From the NCBI GenBank assembly GCA_027491155.1, contig JAIXWR010000045.1, positions 1 through 64,000 on the forward strand: a stretch of DNA of 64,000 nt, in the 5' to 3' direction. How positions within the stretch are numbered: position 1 is the first letter of the stretch; each line of letters begins with the position of its first letter. Shown here piece after piece: positions 1 to 9,956 of this stretch. Made by a program: the position numbers and the translations under genes. The notes under the pieces are model-generated. The model was not told the origin of the DNA. It did no database searches and saw only the letters and a program-made list of their open reading frames with translations. This DNA comes from Verrucomicrobiaceae bacterium (GTDB taxonomy: Bacteria; Verrucomicrobiota; Verrucomicrobiia; Verrucomicrobiales; Akkermansiaceae).

Positions 1-410
1 CCTTCCTCGAAGGCCGGACCACTCCGGCTCAAAACCCGCTCGCCGACCCCTCTGCAGCCTGATAATCCTACCCGCGCCAGAACGTCCCAACTGTCAGGCT
101 AATACGATCACTGTACATCCTCCGCGACCGGATCGCCTCGGGTCCCGGCGGCGGGGCGGGGACGTCGGGTGGCGGCTGGGGAGGGAGATCCATGTCGGGC
201 AGGATGGAGGATCCGGGAGGTGGGCGCAAGGACGCTTGGTGATCGGGTCGGGCGACTCCGGGACGCTGGTAGAGCCGCGGGCGGCCGGATTCGAACCTTG
301 ATTGTGGGGGGGGATCCGGGTATTCACACGCTCCGTAAAAGCTGATTATTTAGCGCTCTTGATTTTCCCGGCGGTCTGCTGCTGCCCGCCGATCGCTTCC
401 TTACCCTCTC

Positions 411-3400
411 ATGAAATCGATCCGGGATCTCGCCCTCGTTCTGTTCGCCCTGCTCGTTCTGCCACTTGCGGCGCAGATCCCCAACGATCCGGTCGCTTGG
501 CTGAAGGCGGACGGCAACGCGCTGGACGCGACCGCCAACGGGAACCACGGCGTGGTGAACGGCACCGTGCCCTTCGTGGCCGGAAAGGTCGGGAGCGCGT
601 TCAGCTTCACCGGCAACGGAGCCAATTCGGTCCGGATTCCCAATTCCGCCAGCCTCCAGTCGTCGCTGCTGTCGGTGGAGTACTGGATCTTTTTCAACAA
701 CGCCCAGAACTCGGTCAATGTGACCAAGCGCAGTTCGACCGGTGCGGGCGACGCCTGGCAGGTGGGCATCAGCTACTCGGGAGGCAATTTCAACCTCCAG
801 TTCGTCGGTTACACCGCCAGTGGCTTGTTCGACTGGTATTCCCCGCCGCTGAGTTCGCCCGTGGGAGTGTGGACGCACGTGGCCGCGACCTACGATGGCA
901 GCACCGTCAGAGGCTACATCAACGGCACCCAGGTGCTGACCCTGGCGGTCGCCTTGCAGCTTGGCTCGCGCAATTCGGACATTTTTGTCGGCGCGTATCC
1001 CACCGGGATCTTTGCCCTCGATGGCAAGATCGACGAGCTTTCGATCTACAACCGCGCCCTTTCCGCGGCCGAGGTCCAGGCGGTCTATCAGGCAGGACCG
1101 GCGGGGAAGGCGGGGTTTCCCGCACCCACGGTCACCGGAGTTAGTCCTTCCAGCGGCAGCACCTTGGGCGGCACGAACGTGACGATCACCGGCACGAATT
1201 TCACAGGTGCCACCGCCGTGACCATCGGCGGCAGTGTGGCGGCCAACGTGACCGTGGTGAATGCCACCACGATCACTGCGACCACCCCGGCAGGTGCCGC
1301 CGGGCCGGCCAGTGTGGTCGTGGCGACGCCCGGCGGCAGCAATGCGGCGAACACGCTTTTCACCTACGTGGCACCCGCGCCCACCGTCACCGAGGTTACG
1401 CCTTCCAGCGGCAGCACCGCGGGGGGCACGGCCGTGACGATCACGGGCACGAATTTCACCGGGGCGACGGCGGTCACCATCGGCGGCAGTATGGCGTCCA
1501 ACGTGACCGTGGTGAATGCCACCACGATCACCGCGACCACTCCGCCCCGAAGCGCCGGGCCGGCCAGTGTGGTCGTGGCGACGCCCGGCGGAAGCAATGC
1601 GGCGAACACGCTCTTCACCTACGTGGCACCCGCGCCCACCGTCACCGGGGTCACTCCTTCCAGCGGCAGCACCGCGGGGGGCACGGCCGTGACCATCACC
1701 GGCACGAATTTCACCGGGGCGACGGCGGTTACCATCGGCGGCAGTGCGGCGTCCAACGTGACCGTGGTGAATGCCAGCACGATCACCGCGACCACTCCGG
1801 CAGGTGCCGCCGGGCCGGCCGGCGTGGTGGTGACCACGCCCGGTGGCAGCAATGCGGCGAACACGCTTTTCACCTTTGGCACCCCGAATGTTGCGCCCGA
1901 TTTCTCTCTGCCTGACGCGTTGACCTCGTGGATCCCGCGGGAGAGCAGTCGCAACTGGCGAGACATCGCCTCATCGGCGGATGGCAGCAAGCTGGCGGCG
2001 GTGGTGTTCGGCGGCCAGATCCACACCTCCACGGACGGCGGAGTCAGTTGGACGCCCCGGGAAAGCAGCCGCGCATGGTTTTCCATCGCCTCCTCGGCAG
2101 ACGGCAGCAAGCTGGCGGCGGTTGCGGGCAGCGGAGAGGTTTACACTTCCACGGATGGCGGGGTCAGTTGGACGCCCCGGACGGTCGCTGCCGGTTTCGC
2201 TTTCAGTTTCACCTCCATCGCCTCTTCGGCGGATGGCAGCAAGCTTGCGGCATCGGAGAGCGGAGGACGGATCTACACGTCCACGGACGGCGGTGCCAGC
2301 TGGACCGCCCGCGAGAGTAGCCGGAATTGGTTCGCCATCACTTCCTCGGCGGATGGCAGCAAACTGGCGGCCGTGGTGCTTGGCGGCCAGATCCACACCT
2401 CCACCGACAGCGGAATCAGTTGGACGCCCCGGCAATCGGTCAGGGATTGGTCCGCCATCGCCTCCTCGGCGGATGGCAACAAGCTGGTGGCCACGACCAA
2501 CGGGCAGGGATACGTCTATACCTCGACGGACGGCGGGGTCAGTTGGACGCAGCGGAACGGGCCTCTGAATTGGCGTTCCGTCGCGTCCTCGGCGGATGGC
2601 AGCAGACTGGCGGCGATGGAAGGCGGCGGCATGATCCACCTCACGACGGACGGCGGGGTGAACTGGACGCCGCGGGCGAACAATCCCAGTTGGTATGCCA
2701 TCACCTCCTCCGCGGACGGACGCAAGCTGGCCGCGGTGGCCTATGGTGGGCGGATTTTCACCAGCCCGCCCTACAATCTGACGGTTGAGGCGAACTCCGG
2801 CCCCTCCACCACGGTAAACTTCGTCACCGCCATCAGTCCGGGTCCGGTGGCGGAGGCGGGGCAAACGGTGAGCCTCGAGGTAAGCAACGACAACAACGGC
2901 ATCTTCGCCACCCAGCCCGCGATCGCCGGCAATGGCACCTTGACCTTCACTCCTAACAACACCGGCGGCGTGGCGACCGTGACGGTCATCGCCCGGGACG
3001 ACGGCGGCACCGACTTCGGTGGATCGGATGCCAGCGTGCCGCAAAGCTTCACGATCAGCGTCAAGCCGACGGTCACGGGCGTCTCACCTGCCAGTGGATC
3101 GACCTCGGGTGGCACCAGCGTCACGATCACGGGGGCCGGATTCACCAGAGCTACGGGCGTGACCTTCCGGGGATTGCCGGCGACGGCATTCACGGTGGTC
3201 GATGCCACTACCATCACCGCCACCACGGCGGCCACCTCGGCAGGTGTGGCCAGCGTGATCGTGACCACACCGGCAGGCAGCAGCGCGCCGAATTCCCTCT
3301 ACACCTTCGTGATTCCGGTTCCCACCGTCGCCGGCGTTTCGCCATCGCGAGGCATCGTGTCCGGCGGCACCAGCATCACCATCACCGGTGCGGATTTCAC

Positions 3401-5198
3401 CAATGCGTACGGGGTGCTTGTCGGCGGGGTGTCTGCGACAGCATTCAGCGTCGTCAATGACACCACGATCACCGCCACCACTCCGCCCAAGGAGGCATGG
3501 ATGCCGAGCAACGTCAGCGTGGTCGTGATCACGGCGGGAGGCGCCAGCGCGGCGAACTCGCTCTTCACCTACGTGACCCCGAACGCGGCACCGAGCTTCG
3601 ACCTGCCGTCATCCCACACGGCAGGGGATTCCTGGACGGCGCGGGAAAGCAACCGGATCTGGGAATGCATCGCCTCTTCGGCGGACGGCCTCAAGCTCGC
3701 GGCGGTGGTGTATGGCGGACATATCTACACTTCCGAGAACGGCGGGATCGACTGGACCGCGCGGATGACCGACGCCAACCGCAACTGGCATTCGATCGCC
3801 AGCTCGGCGGATGGCAGCAAGCTGGTGGCCGGTGCGTTTCCCGGCAAGGTCTACACCTCGACGGATGGCGGCGTTACCTGGACCGAGCGGGGATTTGATC
3901 AATCCTGGATCTCCATCGCCTCTTCGGCCGATGGCAACAAGCTCGCGGCCGTGGGGCCTGGCGGCAGGATCATGACCTCGATCGACGGCGGCATCAATTG
4001 GACCGCCCGGATGACGGATGCCTTCCGGAGCTGGCAGTCCATCGCCTCCTCCGCCGACGGCAGCAAGCTCGCGGCGGTGGTGGAGGGAGGTCAGATCTAC
4101 ACCTCGACCGACAGCGGGGTCAACTGGACGCCCGGTGCAAGCAACGGGCAGTGGCGCGCCATCGCCTCTTCCGCGGATGGCAACAAGCTCGCGGCAGTGG
4201 CCTATGACGGAACGATCGCCACCTCGGACAACGGCGGCCTGATCTGGACGACCCGGATGGGCCTCTACGGGTGGAGATCCATCACCTCATCGGCGGATGG
4301 CAGCAAGCTCACCGCCGTGGCGCAGTTCCACTTTATTTCGACTTCGATCAACAGCGGTGCCACCTGGACGACCCGGATGACCGACAACTACAGGAACTGG
4401 CGTTACGTCGCCTCCTCGGCCGATGGTGACCGGCTGGCAGCAGTGGCGACCAGCGGCCAGATCTACACCAGCCCGATTTACAACGTCGCCGTCGCGGTGA
4501 ATACCGGCCTCTCCACCACGGTGTCGTTCGCGACCAACATCAGCCCCGGTCCGCTCGCCGATGCGGGCCAGGCGGTGAGTTTCAACGTGACCAACGACAA
4601 CCCCGGCCTCTTCACCATCCAGCCCGCGATTTCCAGCAACGGCACCCTGACCTTCGCGCCGGGCAGCACGACCGGCACGGTCAAGGTGACCGTATCCGCC
4701 ACCGACAACGGGGGTAACGAATTCGGCGGCACGGACACCGGCTACCCGAAATTCTTCACGATCACCCTGCTGCCGCCGCCCCTCGAAATGTGGCGGCAGA
4801 CGCACTTTGGCAGCGTCGCCAATAGCGGGAACGGAGCCGACGGTTCTGACTTCGACCGCGACGGCTTGGTCAACCTGCTCGAATACGGTCTCGTGCTTTC
4901 GCCCGTCACAAGTTCCTCCGCGCCTTCCGCGACGGTGGCCACCTACCCCGAGGGCAAGCGCCTGCGGATGTTCCTTTCCCGTGACCCGGCGCGCTACGAC
5001 GTGACCCTGGAAGTGCAGGCCGGCGACGATCTCGTCGGATGGACGACCATCGCCACCAGCGCCCTCGGCGCGCCCTTCTCCGGCCCCGGCTACGTGGGCG
5101 GTGACAGCGCGACACCCGGGGTGAAAACCGTGGAAGTCCGGGATGTGCTCAACATCACGAGTTCGCCACGCCGCTTCCTCCGGGTGCTGGTCCGCTGA
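411..5198 (+). CDS. Large secreted multidomain protein: signal peptide, LamG-like domain, 3+2 IPT/TIG domains, two blocks of seven BNR/propeller-like repeats, C-terminal TSP3/EF-hand-like module
   Basis: 1595-aa ORF; N-term MKSIRDLALVLFALLVLPLAAQ; LamG-like text (KIDELSIYNRALSAAEVQAVY); IPT repeats (PTVTGVSPSSGSTLGGTNVTITGTNFTGA); 14 copies of SSADGxKLAAV..GG.IYTSTDGGVSWT; ends DFDRDGLVNLLEYGL...RRFLRVLVR. Confidence 0.9.
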   Translation: MKSIRDLALVLFALLVLPLAAQIPNDPVAWLKADGNALDATANGNHGVVNGTVPFVAGKVGSAFSFTGNGANSVRIPNSASLQSSLLSVEYWIFFNNAQNSVNVTKRSSTGAGDAWQVGISYSGGNFNLQFVGYTASGLFDWYSPPLSSPVGVWTHVAATYDGSTVRGYINGTQVLTLAVALQLGSRNSDIFVGAYPTGIFALDGKIDELSIYNRALSAAEVQAVYQAGPAGKAGFPAPTVTGVSPSSGSTLGGTNVTITGTNFTGATAVTIGGSVAANVTVVNATTITATTPAGAAGPASVVVATPGGSNAANTLFTYVAPAPTVTEVTPSSGSTAGGTAVTITGTNFTGATAVTIGGSMASNVTVVNATTITATTPPRSAGPASVVVATPGGSNAANTLFTYVAPAPTVTGVTPSSGSTAGGTAVTITGTNFTGATAVTIGGSAASNVTVVNASTITATTPAGAAGPAGVVVTTPGGSNAANTLFTFGTPNVAPDFSLPDALTSWIPRESSRNWRDIASSADGSKLAAVVFGGQIHTSTDGGVSWTPRESSRAWFSIASSADGSKLAAVAGSGEVYTSTDGGVSWTPRTVAAGFAFSFTSIASSADGSKLAASESGGRIYTSTDGGASWTARESSRNWFAITSSADGSKLAAVVLGGQIHTSTDSGISWTPRQSVRDWSAIASSADGNKLVATTNGQGYVYTSTDGGVSWTQRNGPLNWRSVASSADGSRLAAMEGGGMIHLTTDGGVNWTPRANNPSWYAITSSADGRKLAAVAYGGRIFTSPPYNLTVEANSGPSTTVNFVTAISPGPVAEAGQTVSLEVSNDNNGIFATQPAIAGNGTLTFTPNNTGGVATVTVIARDDGGTDFGGSDASVPQSFTISVKPTVTGVSPASGSTSGGTSVTITGAGFTRATGVTFRGLPATAFTVVDATTITATTAATSAGVASVIVTTPAGSSAPNSLYTFVIPVPTVAGVSPSRGIVSGGTSITITGADFTNAYGVLVGGVSATAFSVVNDTTITATTPPKEAWMPSNVSVVVITAGGASAANSLFTYVTPNAAPSFDLPSSHTAGDSWTARESNRIWECIASSADGLKLAAVVYGGHIYTSENGGIDWTARMTDANRNWHSIASSADGSKLVAGAFPGKVYTSTDGGVTWTERGFDQSWISIASSADGNKLAAVGPGGRIMTSIDGGINWTARMTDAFRSWQSIASSADGSKLAAVVEGGQIYTSTDSGVNWTPGASNGQWRAIASSADGNKLAAVAYDGTIATSDNGGLIWTTRMGLYGWRSITSSADGSKLTAVAQFHFISTSINSGATWTTRMTDNYRNWRYVASSADGDRLAAVATSGQIYTSPIYNVAVAVNTGLSTTVSFATNISPGPLADAGQAVSFNVTNDNPGLFTIQPAISSNGTLTFAPGSTTGTVKVTVSATDNGGNEFGGTDTGYPKFFTITLLPPPLEMWRQTHFGSVANSGNGADGSDFDRDGLVNLLEYGLVLSPVTSSSAPSATVATYPEGKRLRMFLSRDPARYDVTLEVQAGDDLVGWTTIATSALGAPFSGPGYVGGDSATPGVKTVEVRDVLNITSSPRRFLRVLVR
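1126..1884 (+). repeat. Three near-identical tandem ~255-bp repeats encoding IPT/TIG domains
   Basis: Motif cccaccgtcacc...agcaatgcggcgaacacgct recurs at exact 255-nt period; minus-strand shadow ORFs begin at 1363/1618, also 255 apart. Confidence 0.9.
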
Positions 5199-5297
5199 GG
5201 AGCGAAGTAGCGCTGCGTTCTTCGCTACTCCGGGTATTTGATGTCCGGCGCCTTCCCGCGCCAGAAGGGCTGGCGTGGGGCGTTCCGGTGGCGGTCC

Positions 5298-7676
5298 TTA
5301 GCGTTGAGCGACCGGCAGGCCGCTCGTCAGGGCCGCGACGACGGCCTTGTGGGCGGTGTCGATCTCGTCGGTCTTGAGCGTCTTGTCCGGAGCGCGGTAG
5401 TGCAGGCGGTAGGCGATCGACTTGCGGTCGGCGGCGAGCTTCTGGCCGCTGGGGTCGCGGAAGACGTCGAAGCATTCGAAGCCGGTGAGCAGGGGTTCCT
5501 TGACCTTGGCCAGCACGCGTTCGATCTCGGCATTCGCCAGCGAGGCGGGGGCTTCGAGGGCGATGTCGCGGGACGAGCCGGGGAACTGCGGGAGTTCCTC
5601 GATGGCCCCGCTGCCGGCGGCGAACTTGCGGAGCTTCGAGAGGTCGAGCTCGGCGACGAAGATCGGCTGCGGGGCATCGAGCTCGCGCTGGCGGGATGGC
5701 AGGATCATCGCGAAGGTGCCGAGGTTCTGGCCGTCGGCCTGGATGTCGGCGGCGAGGGCGAAGCCGTCGCGGGCGCGCGGGACGAGCTGCACGGACGCGG
5801 TCGGGACCAGCGCGGCGATGACGGCCTTCAGGTCGTAAAGATCGGCGGTGGCGTCAGGGCGGGCCCAGCCGGCGGGCAGGGCGTCGCCGGAGAGCAGGAT
5901 GCCGAGCGAGTCGGACTCGAGGTCTTTCGCCTTGCCGCCGCCGGCGTTGCGGAAGACGCGGCCGAGTTCGAAGAGGCGCAGGGCTTTCGCGCCCTGGCGG
6001 ACGTTGCGGGCGGCGGAGGCGACGAGGCCGGGGATCAGGCTCGGGCGCATCACGGCGTGGTCCTCGCTGAGCGGCAGGCTGACGCGGATGCTGTCGCCGG
6101 GCAGCAGCGGCTTGAGCGGCAGGGCGTCGGCGAGCTGGGTGTCGGCGATCAGCTTGATCGTCTGGCACTCGTGGAAGCCGAGGCCGGCGAGGCGCTCGCG
6201 GATCCGCATGTCGGCGTCGTAGGCGGCGTCGACCGGGCTCGACGGGACGAAGGTGCCGCGGAGCCGCGACGGGATGGCGTCGAGGCCTTTCACGCGGACG
6301 ATCTCCTCGACAAGGTCGATGTGGCGCTGGAGGTCGGCGCGGAAGGCGGGGACGGTCCAGGTGTTGTCGGCGTTGCTGGCCAGGCCGAGGCGGGTGAGGA
6401 TGGTCGCGGCTTCGTCGTAGGAAATGCTGCCGCCGGTGAGCTGGTCGAGCTTGGCGAGGTCGAGGGCGACCGCCCCGGTGAGCGACGGGATGCCGCCGGC
6501 CATCATGGTCACGGCTTCGGCGGTGCCGCCGGCGGTTTCGAGGATCAGCTTGATGGCGAGGGCGGAGCCGGCGAGGACGCCTTCGGGATTGATCCCGCGC
6601 TCGAAGCGGTAGGAGGAATCGGACGACAGCGCGGTGCGGCGCGAGGTGCGGCGGATGCGCGACGGCGTGAAGTACGCCGATTCCAGTAGGATGTCGGTGG
6701 TGGCTTCGGTGACGCCGCTGTCCGCCCCGCCCATCACGCCGCCGAGGGCGAGGGCGTGGCCGGCTTCGTCGGAGATCACGCAGTCTTCCGGCAGCAGCCC
6801 GTAGGTCTCGCCGTCGAGGGCGATGAAGGCCTCATTGTCCTGCGCGCTGCGGATCACCAGCGCGCCGCTGACTTTCGCGGCGTCGAAGGCGTGCAGCGGT
6901 TGGCCGATCTCGTGGAGCACGAAGTTGGTGACGTCGACGACGTTGTTGATCGGGCGCAGGCCGATCGATTCGAGGCGTTCCTTCAGCCAGGCCGGGCTCT
7001 CGCCGATGGTGACGCCGGAAATGCGGACGGCGGTGTAGAAGGGGCAGGCTTCCGGGGCTTCGCTGCGGACGCCTTCCGTGGTGAAGCCGTCGCGCGCCGG
7101 GATGTCGAGCGGGGCCAGCGGGACTTCGAGAAGGGTCGCCATCTCGCGGGCCATGCCGTAGTGGCTGAGCAGGTCGGGACGGTTCGGGGTGACCTCGACT
7201 TCGAGCAGCACGTCGTTGTCGAAGAGCTCCTTCACCGGCTTGCCGATCGGCGAGTCGGGCGGGAGGATCATCAGGCCGTCGACGGCATCGACCAGGCCGA
7301 TTTCGGAGGCGGCGGCGAGCATGCCTTTCGACTCGACGCCGCGCATCTTGGTTTCGCCGATGGTGAAGCCGCCGGGCAGGGTCGCGCCGGGCAGACAGCA
7401 GGGGACCTTGTCGCCGACCTGGTAGTTCTTCGCGCCGCAGACGATCTGGCGGAGCTGGCCTTCGCCGGCATCGACCTGGGTGACCTTCAATTTGTCGGCG
7501 TCCGGGTGCTGGACGGCCTCCATGATCTGCGCGACGACGATCTTGTCGGAGGCGATGCCCTTCACCTCGATGCCTTCGACTTCGACACCGGCGAAGGTGA
7601 GCAAGCGGTCCAGCTCTTCAGGGGTCTTGCCCTTGAGATCGACATGGGTGGCGAGCCAGTTAAGAGAGACGTTCAT
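5298..7676 (-). CDS. pheT: Phenylalanine--tRNA ligase beta subunit
   Basis: 792 aa; MNVSLNWLATHVDLKGKTPEELDRLLTFAGVEVEGIE, tRNA-binding domain, C-terminal FDX-ACB-like domain; lies downstream of pheS. Confidence 0.97.
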   Translation of the reverse strand: MNVSLNWLATHVDLKGKTPEELDRLLTFAGVEVEGIEVKGIASDKIVVAQIMEAVQHPDADKLKVTQVDAGEGQLRQIVCGAKNYQVGDKVPCCLPGATLPGGFTIGETKMRGVESKGMLAAASEIGLVDAVDGLMILPPDSPIGKPVKELFDNDVLLEVEVTPNRPDLLSHYGMAREMATLLEVPLAPLDIPARDGFTTEGVRSEAPEACPFYTAVRISGVTIGESPAWLKERLESIGLRPINNVVDVTNFVLHEIGQPLHAFDAAKVSGALVIRSAQDNEAFIALDGETYGLLPEDCVISDEAGHALALGGVMGGADSGVTEATTDILLESAYFTPSRIRRTSRRTALSSDSSYRFERGINPEGVLAGSALAIKLILETAGGTAEAVTMMAGGIPSLTGAVALDLAKLDQLTGGSISYDEAATILTRLGLASNADNTWTVPAFRADLQRHIDLVEEIVRVKGLDAIPSRLRGTFVPSSPVDAAYDADMRIRERLAGLGFHECQTIKLIADTQLADALPLKPLLPGDSIRVSLPLSEDHAVMRPSLIPGLVASAARNVRQGAKALRLFELGRVFRNAGGGKAKDLESDSLGILLSGDALPAGWARPDATADLYDLKAVIAALVPTASVQLVPRARDGFALAADIQADGQNLGTFAMILPSRQRELDAPQPIFVAELDLSKLRKFAAGSGAIEELPQFPGSSRDIALEAPASLANAEIERVLAKVKEPLLTGFECFDVFRDPSGQKLAADRKSIAYRLHYRAPDKTLKTDEIDTAHKAVVAALTSGLPVAQR

Positions 7677-7693
7677 GGTCGGTCGGGAGAATG

Positions 7694-7783
7694 TTGCACC
7701 GCCAAGACGCCAAGTGCGCCAAGGAAGGCAGGGTTGAAGAAGGATTCAGGAAACTTGGCGAACTTGGCGTCTTGGCGGTGCAA
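7694..7783. repeat. Inverted repeat in pheS-pheT intergenic region with internal GCCAAG reiterations
   Basis: ttgcaccgccaagacgccaagtgcgccaagg ... cttggcgaacttggcgtcttggcggtgcaa. Confidence 0.85.
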
Positions 7784-7792
7784 CTTTCTTCC

Positions 7793-8809
7793 TCAAGCGA
7801 ACTGTTTGAGGAAGCGGGCGTCGTTCTCGATCAGGAGGCGGATGTCCTTGATGCCCCAGCGGATCATGGCGAGGCGGTCGAGGCCCATGCCGAAGGCGAA
7901 GCCGGTGACCTTGTCCGGGTCGTAGGCACCGTCCTTGCGGGAGGCGTTGACTTGCGCGAACACGGCGGGATCGACCATGCCGCAGCCGGCGACTTCGATC
8001 CAACGCGGGGCCTGGCCCTTGGCGTGGAGCTTCACGTCGATCTCGAAGCTGGGCTCGGTGAAGGGGAAGAAGTGCGGGCGGAAGCGGACCTCGGTGCCGG
8101 AGCCGAACATTTCCTGGAAGAAGTATTCGAGCGTACCCTTGAGGTCGCCGAGCGAGACGTCGGTGTCGATGTAGAGGCCTTCGAGTTGGTTGAAGACCGA
8201 AAGGTGGGTCGCGTCGATCTCGTCCCGGCGGTAGGCCGAGCCGGGGGCGATGATTCGAACGGGAGGCACCTGGCTTTCCATGGTGCGGACCTGGACCGAG
8301 GAGGTGTGGGTGCGCAGCAGCTTGCCGGAGTCGAAGTAGAAGGTGTCCTTCTCGTTGCGCGCCGGGTGGTCCTGCGGGGTGTTGAGGGCGTCGAAGCAAT
8401 GGAACTCGTCCTCGATCTCCGGGCCTTCGGCGAGGGCGAAGCCCATGCGGCGGAGGATGGCGATCGCTTGATGGCGGAGCAGGGTGAGCGGGTGGAGCGA
8501 GCCGTGGGGGAGGGCGCGGGCGGGGAGGGTGAGATCGATGCCTTCGAGCGCCTGGCGGTCGGCCGCGTCCTGCAGGACGAGCTGCTTTTCCTCAAGGGCG
8601 GCGGTGATCGCGTTGCGGGCGGTGTTGAGCAGGGCGCCGACGGCGGCTTTGTCCTCCTTCGGCACGTCGCGCATGCCGGCGGAGACCTCGGTGAGCGTGC
8701 CCTTTTTGCCGAGTACGGCGACGCGGGCATCCTCCAGCGCGCGGATGTCGGCGGCGACGGCGATGCAGGCCAATGCGTCGGCTTGGATGGCTTCGATCTG
8801 GTCCTTCAT
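7793..8809 (-). CDS. pheS: Phenylalanine--tRNA ligase alpha subunit
   Basis: 338 aa; motifs HPLTLLRHQAIAILRRMGF, GxAYRRDEIDATH.SVFNQLEG, GLGMDRLAMIRWGIKDIR-like C-term. Confidence 0.97.
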   Translation of the reverse strand: MKDQIEAIQADALACIAVAADIRALEDARVAVLGKKGTLTEVSAGMRDVPKEDKAAVGALLNTARNAITAALEEKQLVLQDAADRQALEGIDLTLPARALPHGSLHPLTLLRHQAIAILRRMGFALAEGPEIEDEFHCFDALNTPQDHPARNEKDTFYFDSGKLLRTHTSSVQVRTMESQVPPVRIIAPGSAYRRDEIDATHLSVFNQLEGLYIDTDVSLGDLKGTLEYFFQEMFGSGTEVRFRPHFFPFTEPSFEIDVKLHAKGQAPRWIEVAGCGMVDPAVFAQVNASRKDGAYDPDKVTGFAFGMGLDRLAMIRWGIKDIRLLIENDARFLKQFA

Positions 8810-8905
8810 GGGAAAAGCGGGGCGCAGGGATTAGCCGACGGGGGGAGGGGAGTCAAAGGCTTGTCCGGGGCGGTCGGGGGAAATTTCGGGGGATAGGAAG
8901 GCTTT

Positions 8906-8988
8906 GGGAGCGCTGGCTTCGGCCGGCGAGCCGGGGGGACGAGGCTTTCCTGACGTGCAGATCGATGCCGGCTGAAGCCGGAGCTCCC
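8906..8988. repeat. Imperfect inverted repeat (GGGAGCGCTGGCTTCGGCCGGC...GCCGGCTGAAGCCGGAGCTCCC)
   Basis: Arms readable by eye; same family as 38647-38706. Confidence 0.7.
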
Positions 8989-9049
8989 TTGAACCGGGAA
9001 CGGCTCGCGCCTTGCCAAGCGCCCGCCGGACCGTCTGAATCCGCCGCGC

Positions 9050-9910
9050 ATGGCCCGTTCCGGATTGATCCTCAAGCTCAGTTGCCCCGACCAGGCGGGG
9101 ATCGTCGCGAAGATCGCGAGCTACGTCGCCGGGCACCGGGGGAACCTGATCGAGTTCGCGCAGTTCACCGACAAGCTGTCGCTGAAGTTCTTCGCGCGGC
9201 TGGAGATCGAGACGGGCGAGCTGGACGTCGATCCCGAGGATTTCATCGAGGGCTTCGGCACGCTGGGGCGCTCGATGAAGGCCAACTGGCACTTCCGGCG
9301 GCTGCCGTACAAGATGCGGACCGCGGTGCTGGTCACCAAGACCGACCACTGCCTGAACGAGATCCTGTGGCGGGCGGAGATCGGCGAGATGCCGGTGGAG
9401 ATCACCAGCATCATCGGCAACCGCGACACCTGCCGCGGGATCGCCGAGCGTGCGGGGATTCCTTTTCACCTGATCGACATGGACGGCGGGAAGAAGGAGG
9501 AGGGCTTCCAGAAGATCCGCGGCATCCTGGCGGAGGAGAAGGTCGAGCTGGCGGTGCTGGCGCGCTTCATGCAGATCATCCCGGACGACTTCTGCCGCGA
9601 CTTCGCCGGACGGTTGATCAACATCCACCACAGCTTTTTGCCGGCATTCATCGGCGCGAATCCCTACAAGCAGGCCTACGAGCGCGGGGTGAAGCTGATC
9701 GGGGCGACCTGCCACTACGTCACCGCGGACCTCGATGCCGGGCCGATCATCGAGCAGGAAGTCGAGCGCGTGCAGCATTTCCACGCCCCGCAAGATCTCG
9801 CCCGGCTCGGCCGGAGCTGCGAGCGGATCGCGCTGGCGAAGGGGATCCGCTACCACGTCCACGACCGCACGATCATCGACGGATCGAGGGCGATCGTGTT
9901 CCCGGATTGA
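9050..9910 (+). CDS. purU: Formyltetrahydrofolate deformylase
   Basis: 286 aa; N-terminal ACT domain (LKLSCPDQAGIVAKIASYV), formyltransferase core INIHHSFLPAFIGANPYKQAYERGVKLIGATCHYVTADLDAGPIIEQ. Confidence 0.96.
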   Translation: MARSGLILKLSCPDQAGIVAKIASYVAGHRGNLIEFAQFTDKLSLKFFARLEIETGELDVDPEDFIEGFGTLGRSMKANWHFRRLPYKMRTAVLVTKTDHCLNEILWRAEIGEMPVEITSIIGNRDTCRGIAERAGIPFHLIDMDGGKKEEGFQKIRGILAEEKVELAVLARFMQIIPDDFCRDFAGRLINIHHSFLPAFIGANPYKQAYERGVKLIGATCHYVTADLDAGPIIEQEVERVQHFHAPQDLARLGRSCERIALAKGIRYHVHDRTIIDGSRAIVFPD

Positions 9911-9956
9911 GGGCTTGGGGCTTGCCATCGGAGTCGGTGCCGATTGGGGTGATGGC

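Noticed and set aside
270-312. tRNA-like GGATTCGAACC text near ctggtagagc
   Set aside because: T-loop-like sequence present, but T stem does not pair and no acceptor/anticodon stems can be built on either strand.
1126-1884. Possible CRISPR-like periodicity
   Set aside because: Repeats are 255-bp in-frame protein-coding domains, with no short repeat/spacer architecture; no CRISPR array seen in the window.
5199-5231. Hairpin after the first gene as a strong terminator
   Set aside because: Only a 6-7 bp core stem (gtagcg/cgctac) and no T-tract; not reported as a confident terminator.
5238-6689. 483-aa plus-strand ORF (and 6756-7925)
   Set aside because: Antisense to pheT; composition typical of GC-driven spurious ORFs.
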